The position numbers were made by a program, and so were the translations under genes. A stretch of 14,333 nt of DNA from DATHWB01 sp040902855 (GTDB taxonomy: Bacteria > Actinomycetota > Acidimicrobiia > Spongiisociales > ZC4RG35), in NCBI GenBank assembly GCA_040902855.1, contig JBBDWN010000146.1, positions 1 to 14,333 on the forward strand, written 5' to 3'. The notes beneath the pieces were generated by a model that had not been told where the DNA came from, did not search any database, and worked only from the letters and a program-made list of their open reading frames with translations. Below are positions 6,565 through 13,339 of this stretch, in pieces (positions within the stretch are counted from its first letter, which is position 1; every line of letters starts with the position of its first letter).

Positions 6565-7706
6565 CAGATGTCGAGTTGGCGGGCGGCGAGGTCGCGCATG
6601 ATTTCTTCGGAGCCGCCGCCGATGGCGTTGACGCGGACTTCCCGGTAGATGCGCTCGACGGGATTGCCGCGCAGGTACGACGCCCCGCCCAGGATCTGGG
6701 CGGCTTCGCGGGCGCACGACTCCATCGTGAGGCTGGCCTGCACCTTGCACTCGGCGAGTTCGGCCGCAGGCGTTTCCCCCTGGTTCACGCGCCACGCCAG
6801 TTGCTCCAACCATGCGGTGGTGGCATTGATTTGTCTGTCCATCTCGACCAGCTTGTGGCGTATCACCTGGTGGTCGGCGAGCCGGGCCCCGAAGGTCCTT
6901 CGCTCCCGCGCCCATGCCAGCGCTTCGGTGAAACAGACGCGGGCACCCATGGCCATGCCGGCGATCATGAAAAGCCGTTCGGAGTTGAAGTTCTCCATGA
7001 TCAGCCGGAACCCGCCGTTCTCGTCGCCGAGCAGGTAGCGGGCCGGCACCCGGCAGTCGTCGAAGTAGAGCGTGGCGGTGTCCGAAGCCCACCAGCCCAT
7101 CTTCTTGAGAGGGGTGCGGGAGAAGCCGGGAAGGTCGGTTGGGACGACGAGGAGGGAGACGCCACCCGGACCGGGCCCGCCGGTGCGCACCGCGGTCGTG
7201 ACGTAGTCGGCCCGCATCCCGGAAGTGATGAAAGTCTTGGACCCGTTGACGACGTAGTGGTCGCCGTCCCTGACCGCCGTGGTGGTGAGGTTGGCGACGT
7301 CCGACCCACCGCTCGGCTCGGTGATGCCGAGCGCGCAGATGGCTTCACCCGACAGCATCGCCGGGAGGATCTCGGCTTTCACGTTCTCCGATCCGCCGCG
7401 CTGGATGGGCGGCGCTCCGATGTAGTTCGAGAACAGCGACGCCGGAACGCCGCCGGCGCCACACCGAGCCAGTTCTTCGGAGAGGATCACGAAAGCGAGC
7501 GCGTCGTGGCTCCCCATTCCGCCGTATTCGGAGTCGAAGCCGATCCCGAAGAGCCCGATCGTTCCTGCCTTGCGGTACAGGTCGCGGGGAAAGGTCTCGG
7601 CTTCGTCCCATTCGTCGACGTACGGGGTGATCTCCTTGGAGACGAATTCGGCGACGACCTTGCGGAAGAGGTCGTGATCGTCGTTGTAGACGAGGGATTT
7701 CGACAT
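6564..7706 (-). CDS. Acyl-CoA dehydrogenase
   Basis: A 380-residue FAD enzyme of the acyl-CoA dehydrogenase family, full length. It would introduce the alpha-beta double bond into an acyl-CoA and pass electrons to electron-transfer flavoprotein. The N-terminal helical domain is followed by GITEPSGGSD (127-136) and VVNGSKTFITSG (152-163), the usual FAD and acyl-CoA binding segments, then ARERRTFG and ILGGASYLRGNPVERIYREVR. The C-terminal position that holds the catalytic Glu in medium- and short-chain enzymes is Gly here (AIGGGSEEIM). The likely catalytic base is Glu243 in NSERL, as in isovaleryl-CoA and long-chain dehydrogenases. ATG 7706 shares its A with the TGA of the upstream gene (TGATG), so translation is probably coupled. 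The in-frame GTG 7709 is less likely. Exact substrate unknown. Confidence 0.93.
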   Translation of the reverse strand: MSKSLVYNDDHDLFRKVVAEFVSKEITPYVDEWDEAETFPRDLYRKAGTIGLFGIGFDSEYGGMGSHDALAFVILSEELARCGAGGVPASLFSNYIGAPPIQRGGSENVKAEILPAMLSGEAICALGITEPSGGSDVANLTTTAVRDGDHYVVNGSKTFITSGMRADYVTTAVRTGGPGPGGVSLLVVPTDLPGFSRTPLKKMGWWASDTATLYFDDCRVPARYLLGDENGGFRLIMENFNSERLFMIAGMAMGARVCFTEALAWARERRTFGARLADHQVIRHKLVEMDRQINATTAWLEQLAWRVNQGETPAAELAECKVQASLTMESCAREAAQILGGASYLRGNPVERIYREVRVNAIGGGSEEIMRDLAARQLDI

Positions 7707-8851
7707 CACACCCCCAGGCCGCGGCCGATGATTTCTTTCATGATCTCGGTGGTTCCCCCGTAGATCGTCTGGACCCTGCCATCCATCCAGGCTTTCGCAA
7801 TCGGATATTCACGCATGTACCCGTATCCGCCGTGCATCTGCACGGCCCGGTCGACGAGACGCACCTGCATCTCGGTGCACCACCACTTTGCCTCTGCGGC
7901 GTCTTCTGCGGTCAGGGCGCCGTCGTTGAGAGCCTCGATCTGGCGATCCACGAACGTCCAACCGAGGTCGAGTTCGGTGCGCATCTCCGCGAGGACGAAC
8001 CGGTTGTGTTGGAAGCGCCCGATCGGCCTTCCGAACGCCTGCCGCTCTTTGGCGTAGGCGAGTGTCCACCCGAAGGCGGCTTCGGCGGCGGCCATCGCTC
8101 CGACGGCGATCGACAGCCGCTCCTGGGGGAGCTTGTCGACGAGTTGGAAGAAGCCTGTCCCTGGGGCGCCGAGGAGGTTGGCGGCGGGTACTCGGACGTC
8201 GGTGAAGAACAGCTCGCTCGTGTCTTGGGCATGCATCCCGACCTTGTCGAGATTCCGCCCGCGGCTGAACCCAGGCGAGCCGGATTCGACCACGATCAGC
8301 GACAGCCCGGCGTGGGTCTGCTCGCGGTCGGTCTTGGCGGCGACGACGACGAGATCGGCGTTCTGGCCGTTCGAGATGAACGTCTTCTGGCCGTTGACGA
8401 CGTAGCTGTCGCCATCGAGGATCGCGCTGGTCCTGATGGATGCGAGGTCGGATCCGGTGCCCGGCTCGGTCATCGCCAGTGCAGTGACGAGTTCGCCGGA
8501 GGCGATCCCTGGGAGCCAGCGCGACTTCTGTTCGTCGCTGGCCGTGAGGAAGTAGGGGATGATGATGTCGGTCTGGAGGCTGATCGCCGCCCCCGCCGGA
8601 CCGACGCCGAGGCGGGCGTACTCCTCGGCCATCACGGCGTTGTAGCGGAAGTCGCGGACGCCACCGCCGCCGTGTTCGACCCCGATGCTCATGCCGATGA
8701 ACCCATGAGCGCCTGCGGCGAGGAACAATGACCGGTCGACCGCGCCGTTCGACTCCCACTTCTCGTAGTGGGGAACGACCTCGGTCTCGACGAACTGGCG
8801 GAATGAGCGTCGGAACAGTTCGTGGTCCTCGTCGTACAGCGTGCGTCGCAC
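7706..8851 (-). CDS. Acyl-CoA dehydrogenase, long-chain/isovaleryl-like
   Basis: A 381-residue acyl-CoA dehydrogenase, first gene of the minus-strand arm. Visible segments are AMTEPGTGSDLASI (126-139), VVNGQKTFISNGQNAD (151-166), KERQAFGRPI, the family signature HGGYGYMREYPI (340-351) and the C-terminal IYGGTTEIMKEI. As in long-chain and isovaleryl enzymes, Gly replaces the C-terminal Glu and the probable catalytic base is Glu244 in LPQERL. It differs clearly from its neighbour downstream, so the pair is not a recent duplication; the two may act on different chain forms or as a heteromer. The start is GTG 8851, with GAAGG directly before it, an unusually tight spacing. The operator-like palindrome 8873-8890 lies just upstream, shared with the divergent TetR gene. 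Confidence 0.94.
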   Translation of the reverse strand: MRRTLYDEDHELFRRSFRQFVETEVVPHYEKWESNGAVDRSLFLAAGAHGFIGMSIGVEHGGGGVRDFRYNAVMAEEYARLGVGPAGAAISLQTDIIIPYFLTASDEQKSRWLPGIASGELVTALAMTEPGTGSDLASIRTSAILDGDSYVVNGQKTFISNGQNADLVVVAAKTDREQTHAGLSLIVVESGSPGFSRGRNLDKVGMHAQDTSELFFTDVRVPAANLLGAPGTGFFQLVDKLPQERLSIAVGAMAAAEAAFGWTLAYAKERQAFGRPIGRFQHNRFVLAEMRTELDLGWTFVDRQIEALNDGALTAEDAAEAKWWCTEMQVRLVDRAVQMHGGYGYMREYPIAKAWMDGRVQTIYGGTTEIMKEIIGRGLGV

Positions 8852-8865
8852 CCTTCACCCCGTCG

Positions 8866-8895
8866 TTGACAAACAGAACGGCCTGTCTGTAAGTT
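8866..8895 (+). promoter_or_regulatory. Candidate promoter of the TetR gene (TTGACA / TAAGTT)
   Basis: TTGACA at 8866-8871 is a perfect -35 hexamer. TAAGTT at 8890-8895 is a passable -10 box after 18 bases. The operator-like palindrome fills the spacer, so a bound repressor would block this promoter and thereby control its own gene. Confidence 0.5.
8873..8890. promoter_or_regulatory. Probable TetR operator palindrome
   Basis: ACAGAACGGCCTGTCTGT is an 18-base inverted repeat: 14 of 18 positions are symmetric, with outer arms ACAGA/TCTGT and a GGCC centre. It lies in the 52 bases between the divergent dehydrogenase and TetR genes, inside the spacer of the TetR promoter. This is a standard arrangement for a local TetR repressor controlling both arms and released by an acyl-CoA. 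Binding by the neighbouring TetR is inference. Confidence 0.6.
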
Positions 8896-8903
8896 AGGTG
8901 GCC

Positions 8904-9530
8904 ATGCCTCGCCCCGTCAACACGACGACCGTCGAGCGTCGCACCCAGGAGGAACGCTCGGCCAGTACTCGGCAGGCCGTGTTGGATGCCACCATCGCCT
9001 GTCTGATCGATCACGGATATCGGGACACGACGACGACCGCGATCCAGGAGCGGGCAGGGGTATCGCGCGGGGCGCTCACCCATCAATACCCTTCCAAGAA
9101 CGATCTCCTGGCGGCGGCTATCGTCCATCTCGCCGAGGTCAGAGCAGACGAGATGCTGGCCGCAGCCCAGCGGATGCCGCATGACTCGGATCCCCTCGAG
9201 GCAGGGCTGCGGGTGCTGTGGGCGACCTTCAAGACCGACCTCTTCCAGGCGGCGATCGAGCTGTGGGTCGCATCCCGTACCGATCACGATCTTCATGCAA
9301 TCCTCATCGACGCCGAACGCGAGATCGCCCGTCAGTACCACCGGGCCGGCGCAGACATGTTCGGAGCCCTGGTTACTCGCCCGGGTTTCGTACCGGGCAT
9401 GGAGTCGGTGGTGATCCACATGCGCGGGGCCGCTCTCACCGGGATTCTGCGCCGAGCGGACAAGGACCCCGAGACGATCATCGAGTGCATGGCGATCATG
9501 CGGTCTGCATTGGACGGAAGCGAGTCGTGA
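8904..9530 (+). CDS. TetR/AcrR family transcriptional regulator
   Basis: A 208-residue one-component regulator of normal TetR length. The N-terminal helix-turn-helix spans roughly 43-73 (TAIQERAGVSRGALTHQYPSKNDLL), a clear TetR match. The C-terminal helical domain (about 80-205) would bind the effector, plausibly an acyl-CoA given the neighbours, but no ligand residue can be assigned. ATG 8904 is chosen because AGGTGG lies just upstream; GTG 8898, two codons earlier, is in frame and possible. The gene diverges from the dehydrogenase operon and its stop overlaps the start of the racemase gene (GTGA), so the regulator and racemase form one transcript. Probable role: repression of both arms of the locus through the palindrome at 8873-8890. 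Confidence 0.92.
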   Translation: MPRPVNTTTVERRTQEERSASTRQAVLDATIACLIDHGYRDTTTTAIQERAGVSRGALTHQYPSKNDLLAAAIVHLAEVRADEMLAAAQRMPHDSDPLEAGLRVLWATFKTDLFQAAIELWVASRTDHDLHAILIDAEREIARQYHRAGADMFGALVTRPGFVPGMESVVIHMRGAALTGILRRADKDPETIIECMAIMRSALDGSES

Positions 9531-10657
9531 AGCCGCTGACGGGTGTCCGGATCGTCGAGATGGCCGGCTTGGGGCCCGTCCCGTTCGCGGCGATGTGGTT
9601 CGCCGACATGGGCGCCGATGTCGTTCGCATCGACCGGAAGAGCGGAGGAACAGAGCTGGCCGGAGTCGAACCGGCGTTCATCCGTCGGGGGCGTCGATCG
9701 ATCGAACTCGACCTCAAGCATCCTGGCGGAGCGGAAGCAGCATCCGACCTGATCGCCTCGGCCGATGCCGTCCTCGAAGGTTTCCGGCCAGGGGTGATGG
9801 AGCGGCTGGGTCTTGGCCCGGGACCGTGCAGGCAGCGCAACCCGAACCTCGTGTACGGCCGTATGACCGGGTGGGGTCAGACAGGGCCTTGGGCGTCGAC
9901 TGCGGGACACGACATCGACTATCTCGCCCTCAGCGGCATGCTCCACGCCATCGGCCCCGCCGATCGACCAGTGCCGCCGCTGAACCTCGTGGCTGACTAC
10001 GGGGGCGGGGCGATGATGCTCATCGCCGGAGTCCTCGCCGGGTTGATGGCAGCCCGCATGGGACGGGGCGGGTGCGTCGTCGATGCGGCGATGGTCGAAG
10101 GGGCGGCCTACCTCGGTTCGACGCCGTATGCCCTGATGGGGGAGGGTTGGTGGCAGGCGAAACGGGAGTCGAACCTCCTCGACGGTGGTGCACCGTATTA
10201 CCGGACGTACGAGACTGCCGATGGCGAGCACATGGCCGTCGGTGCGATCGAACCGCAGTTCTACGCCGCCTTGCTCGCCGGTCTCGGTCTGGCGGCCGAG
10301 GATCTTCCGCCTCAGAACTCGGTGGCGGAATGGCCGCGCCTGCACAAACGATTCGCCTCCGCATTCCTCACCAAGACGCGGGAAGAGTGGTCGGCGATCT
10401 TCGACGGGAAAGATGCCTGCGTGGCGCCGGTGCTCTCGATGGCAGAAGCGCCGCTTCATCCGCACAATGTCGCCCGCAATGCGTTCGTCCAACATCGCGG
10501 GGTCGGTCATCCCAGCCCTGCGCCGCGTTTCGGCGACGACGAACCCGATCCGTTGCCATTCGTCTCGTCCGGTGAACACAGCGACGAGGTCCTCACCGAC
10601 TTGGGCTACTCGTCCGAGCGGATCGCTCGATTGCGGGTCGAGGGGGCAGTCGGTTGA
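9527..10657 (+). CDS. Alpha-methylacyl-CoA racemase (CaiB/BaiF CoA-transferase superfamily)
   Basis: A 376-residue enzyme expected to interconvert (2R)- and (2S)-2-methylacyl-CoA, needed because acyl-CoA dehydrogenases take only the S form. It closely resembles the Mycobacterium tuberculosis racemase MCR along its whole length: GADVVRIDR, RMTGWGQTGP, GHDIDYLALSGMLHAIG, VPPLNLVADYGGGAM, LDGGAPYYRTYE and GAIEPQFYAA. The MCR catalytic residues have counterparts in His128, Asp157 and Glu242. The CaiB-type CoA-transferase Asp nucleophile context is not needed to explain the match, so racemase is favoured over transferase. The start is GTG 9527, overlapping the TetR stop by four bases with GGAAG upstream. 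The frame is open further upstream, but that part is the antisense-like shadow of TetR. The context points to degradation of branched chains. Confidence 0.92.
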   Translation: MKPLTGVRIVEMAGLGPVPFAAMWFADMGADVVRIDRKSGGTELAGVEPAFIRRGRRSIELDLKHPGGAEAASDLIASADAVLEGFRPGVMERLGLGPGPCRQRNPNLVYGRMTGWGQTGPWASTAGHDIDYLALSGMLHAIGPADRPVPPLNLVADYGGGAMMLIAGVLAGLMAARMGRGGCVVDAAMVEGAAYLGSTPYALMGEGWWQAKRESNLLDGGAPYYRTYETADGEHMAVGAIEPQFYAALLAGLGLAAEDLPPQNSVAEWPRLHKRFASAFLTKTREEWSAIFDGKDACVAPVLSMAEAPLHPHNVARNAFVQHRGVGHPSPAPRFGDDEPDPLPFVSSGEHSDEVLTDLGYSSERIARLRVEGAVG

Positions 10658-10680
10658 AGTTGTCGGCGTCATTGCCGTAC

Positions 10681-10692
10681 GGCGTCGACGCC
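10681..10692. other. Perfect 12-base palindrome after the racemase gene
   Basis: GGCGTCGACGCC reads the same on both strands and lies 24 bases after the racemase stop. It may be part of a weak terminator or a protein-binding site. No T run follows, so no call is made on function. Confidence 0.3.
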
Positions 10693-10727
10693 CGGGCGTG
10701 CGTCGAGATCTCCGCTCCGGTTGACCG

Positions 10728-10752
10728 ATAGGGGGCAGTTTCGACCCCCTAT
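10728..10752. promoter_or_regulatory. Inverted repeat ATAGGGGG-N9-CCCCCTAT upstream of the kinase gene
   Basis: Two perfect 8-base arms separated by nine bases lie about 70 bases before the histidine kinase start, in the only sizeable gap of this region (10658-10822). There is no T run, so an operator is as likely as a terminator for the racemase operon. A TTGACC hexamer at 10721-10726 abuts the left arm, but no -10 box fits it at normal spacing. The rest of the gap shows only a TACTCT box at 10792-10797. Confidence 0.45.
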
Positions 10753-10822
10753 GGTGAAACTCCGGGACGAAGATGTGTCCGACCTGGCGTCTACTCTGAA
10801 ATGACTCGGAACGTTGGGAATC

Positions 10823-12307
10823 GTGGACACTCACATCACCGAACTCGCACATGAGCTGAGGACTCCGCTGACCGGCGTCCTTGCTGCGATCGACCTGGTG
10901 ACCGACGCGCCCGTGCCGCTCGACGAGGCCGAGATCGCCGAGCTTCTGGCCGTCGCCCGATCGGAGGCCAACCAGCTGAGATCGATCATCGAAGGCGTGG
11001 TGCAAAGGACACGACTGGACGCAGGCACCATCGAGGTCAAGCGTCGACCCACGGCTGCGGTGTCCTTGGTCGAGAAGGCGCTCGCCCGATTCCCCGGCGT
11101 TTCGGATCGAACGGCCGTCATCGGGGACCCATCGCTGGCCGTGAACACTGACTCGTCACTCGCAGAGCAGATCCTCACGAATCTCGTCCAGAACGTGGCC
11201 CGGTACGCACCCTCAGGACCAGTCTCGGTGTTGCTGGAGCGATCCGGCGATCACCTCCGCATCACGGTGCGCGACAGCGGTCCCGGGCTCCCGGGGGGCG
11301 AGGTTCCGTCTTCACAAGGTCTCGGCGTAGGACTTTCCACCAGTCGCCGCCTGGCAGAGACGTTGGGTGGTTCGCTCGATCCGGTGCCGTCGTCGACCGG
11401 TGCCTCGTTCCGGCTTTCGCTACCCGCTTCGGATGAGGGAGTCGAGCCGACCACGATCCTCAATTCGGCCACGCCACCGCCGCGCGCCCGACTTCTGCAG
11501 GAGGTGGCCGATCTTCTCGTCGGCACGTCGCTCGATCGGATACTGACGGGTGTGGGTCGGCTCGGTCGGGAGATGTTGGGCGCCTCGACCGTCCGAGTCT
11601 TCGAAGTACGGGACCGGAGCCTCGTCTGGCTCACCGCAGACGGGGGTGAACACCTCTTCGGGTTGGATGCCGTCGTCGGGACGGTGCTGGATCTCGACAA
11701 CGGCGCGGTGACGAGGATCGCTGACCGACCGTCGTGGATCGAAGATCTGCGCGAGACTTCCGTGTCTGCGGTCACGATGCGCTCGGTCGACGGGTTGGAG
11801 GGCCTGCTCGTGGTCGGATGGCGCGCGGGAGAGGAGCCGGGGTTCGCGGAGAGCGTGTTGCCGGCCCTGGCTGCCCTGGCGCTCGTCGGGATCGATCGGC
11901 GCTCTCTGGGGGCCGAACTCGACTTCGAGCGTCGGGTGCGGGCCGAGGTGATGGACTCGCTTCCGATCGCCATCTCGGTTTTCGCCGGCGATCCGCCGCG
12001 TTTGATCGACTCGAACCGGGCCGAACGGGAGATGTTGGGCCTTGCCGCCGACGGTGACCGACCCGGGGATCTCGACGAGAGCCAGCGGGTGTTCGAGGTC
12101 AGATTCGAGGATGGAACTCCACTCGACCTGGACAACGCGCCGGTCGTCGAGACGATCCGAACCGGGCAGTCCTCCGGGCCTTTCTACCTCCGGTTGAGAC
12201 GCGTTGACGGATCCGAGATCGTCGCCCGAACTCATTGCGCCGCCATTCGGGACTCGAAAGGCGCCGTGATCGGGGCAGTGGTCACCGCCGAGCCGATCGG
12301 CTCCTAG
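10823..12307 (+). CDS. Soluble histidine kinase with N-terminal kinase core followed by GAF and PAS domains
   Basis: A 494-residue orphan sensor kinase, cytoplasmic by lack of membrane segments. The kinase core comes first: an H-box HELRTPLTG with phospho-acceptor His10, an HisKA helix pair to about 85, then a HATPase with N-box ILTNLVQNVARYAP (about 117-130), G1 DSGPGLP (151-157) and G2 GLGVGLSTSRRL (166-177), all intact. A GAF-like domain (about 222-362) and a PAS-like domain (about 368-490, with GTPLDLDNAPVVETIRTGQ) follow. This is the reverse of the usual order. An in-frame TGA at 10802 rules out a longer N-terminus; TTG 10814 is the only other start and adds three residues. No response regulator lies beside it, so its partner and signal are unknown. 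Confidence 0.87.
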   Translation: MDTHITELAHELRTPLTGVLAAIDLVTDAPVPLDEAEIAELLAVARSEANQLRSIIEGVVQRTRLDAGTIEVKRRPTAAVSLVEKALARFPGVSDRTAVIGDPSLAVNTDSSLAEQILTNLVQNVARYAPSGPVSVLLERSGDHLRITVRDSGPGLPGGEVPSSQGLGVGLSTSRRLAETLGGSLDPVPSSTGASFRLSLPASDEGVEPTTILNSATPPPRARLLQEVADLLVGTSLDRILTGVGRLGREMLGASTVRVFEVRDRSLVWLTADGGEHLFGLDAVVGTVLDLDNGAVTRIADRPSWIEDLRETSVSAVTMRSVDGLEGLLVVGWRAGEEPGFAESVLPALAALALVGIDRRSLGAELDFERRVRAEVMDSLPIAISVFAGDPPRLIDSNRAEREMLGLAADGDRPGDLDESQRVFEVRFEDGTPLDLDNAPVVETIRTGQSSGPFYLRLRRVDGSEIVARTHCAAIRDSKGAVIGAVVTAEPIGS

Positions 12308-12348
12308 CGCACTCGCCGCCGCGTGTCGTGGGGTGAGGGAGCACCGGG

Positions 12349-12354
12349 TACCTT
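12349..12354 (+). promoter_or_regulatory. Candidate -10 box for a leaderless isomerase transcript
   Basis: TACCTT ends six bases before GTG 12361, so transcription would begin at the start codon itself. No convincing -35 box and no ribosome binding site near the GTG are visible, which fits leaderless expression. Confidence 0.4.
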
Positions 12355-12360
12355 TTGCAT

Positions 12361-13335
12361 GTGCTACCCGACGTCCTCCGCCTCGAACCGATCCTCGTGG
12401 AGCGCCCGTGGGGCGGTCGGCGCCTCGAGCGCTTTGGACGTTCATTGCCTGAGGTGGCGCTCATCGGGGAGAGTTGGGAGATCGCCGACCTCGCCATCGG
12501 CGGCGAGCCGTCCGAGGCGTTGTGCACTCCTGTGGTCGACGGCCCGCTCCGGGGCGCGAGCCTCGCCGAACTGATCGACCGTTACGGGTCTGAACTGATG
12601 GGGAGTGCCACGCCGACGACTGACGGCCGTTTTCCGATCCTCGTCAAGCTGCTCGATGCCCGCCAGCACTTGTCGGTCCAGGTGCACCCTCCGGACGGTG
12701 TGGCTCGGTCCGATCCTTCGATCCGCTCGAAGAATGAGTCCTGGTACCTCCTCGATGCCGAGCCCGGATCGAACCTCTGGTTCGACATCTTGGCTGACGT
12801 CACCCATGACGATTTCGCGCAGGCGCTCGGCGGGAGGGGCGTCGTCGACCTCCTCGGCAGGTTGCCCGCTGAAGTGGGAGCGTTCCACCACATCCCTGCG
12901 GGCCGGGTTCATGCCCTCGGGGCAGGGGTGCTCGTCCTGGAGGTCCAGACCCCTTCGGACACGACGTTCCGGATCTACGACTGGAGCGAGGAGTATGAGC
13001 GCCCGGACCGGGAGCTTCACGGTCCGGTGGCGCTCGAGTCGATCGTGAGGGGCGATCCGGCCGCGGTGTCGCTTGCGGCGACGAGCACACCAGGGGAACG
13101 GGCCCTCGTGTCGACTCCTGAGTATTGGATGAAGGAGCATCGGACGCGAACGGGCCGGTTCTCTTTGGACCCCGATGCCGAGTTACGTGTCGTCACTGTC
13201 GCCCGAGGTCAAGTGATTCTCGGCGGTGAGACCGTGGAGACCGGCGCGTCGCGCATTCTGCCCGCTTCGTCGAAGCTGCTCGGGCCACTGGCGTGTTCAC
13301 CCGATGCGGTGGTCATCGAAACGGGGATCGTGTGA
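12361..13335 (+). CDS. manA: Mannose-6-phosphate isomerase, class I (ManA)
   Basis: A 324-residue zinc enzyme interconverting fructose-6-phosphate and mannose-6-phosphate in the cytoplasm, feeding mannose and GDP-mannose for glycans or cell-envelope sugars. The length is that of the short bacterial type I enzymes. Family segments are ERPWGGRRLERFG (14-26), GESWEIAD (37-44), FPILVKLLDARQHLSVQVHP (91-110), NESWYLL (125-131), FHHIPAGRVHALGAG (175-189) and TPSDTTFRIYDW (197-208). The probable zinc ligands are Gln107, His109, Glu126 and His184. The start is taken as GTG 12361, six bases after a TACCTT box; TTG 12355, two codons upstream, is the alternative. The gene follows the kinase after 53 bases and converges on the M15 lipoprotein gene with only four bases between stops. 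Confidence 0.9.
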   Translation: MLPDVLRLEPILVERPWGGRRLERFGRSLPEVALIGESWEIADLAIGGEPSEALCTPVVDGPLRGASLAELIDRYGSELMGSATPTTDGRFPILVKLLDARQHLSVQVHPPDGVARSDPSIRSKNESWYLLDAEPGSNLWFDILADVTHDDFAQALGGRGVVDLLGRLPAEVGAFHHIPAGRVHALGAGVLVLEVQTPSDTTFRIYDWSEEYERPDRELHGPVALESIVRGDPAAVSLAATSTPGERALVSTPEYWMKEHRTRTGRFSLDPDAELRVVTVARGQVILGGETVETGASRILPASSKLLGPLACSPDAVVIETGIV

Positions 13336-13339
13336 TGTC

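Noticed and set aside
6576..7763. Plus-strand open frame of 395 codons opposite the first acyl-CoA dehydrogenase
   Set aside because: Antisense shadow; the minus strand has intact family motifs along its whole length.
6564..8851. The two adjacent acyl-CoA dehydrogenases as a tandem duplication
   Set aside because: Apart from shared family motifs the two proteins differ in most positions, so they are distant paralogues rather than a recent duplication.
7809..9419. Minus-strand open frame of 536 codons overlapping the second dehydrogenase and the TetR gene
   Set aside because: The translation is Arg-rich low complexity and runs out of frame through one gene and antisense to another, both with clear domains.
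9218..9526. Upstream extension of the racemase open frame
   Set aside because: This part is the out-of-frame reading of the TetR gene; the MCR-like sequence begins exactly at GTG 9527, which overlaps the TetR stop.
9332..11005. Minus-strand open frame of 557 codons opposite the racemase gene
   Set aside because: The racemase on the plus strand matches MCR throughout, including its catalytic residues; the opposite frame has no domain.
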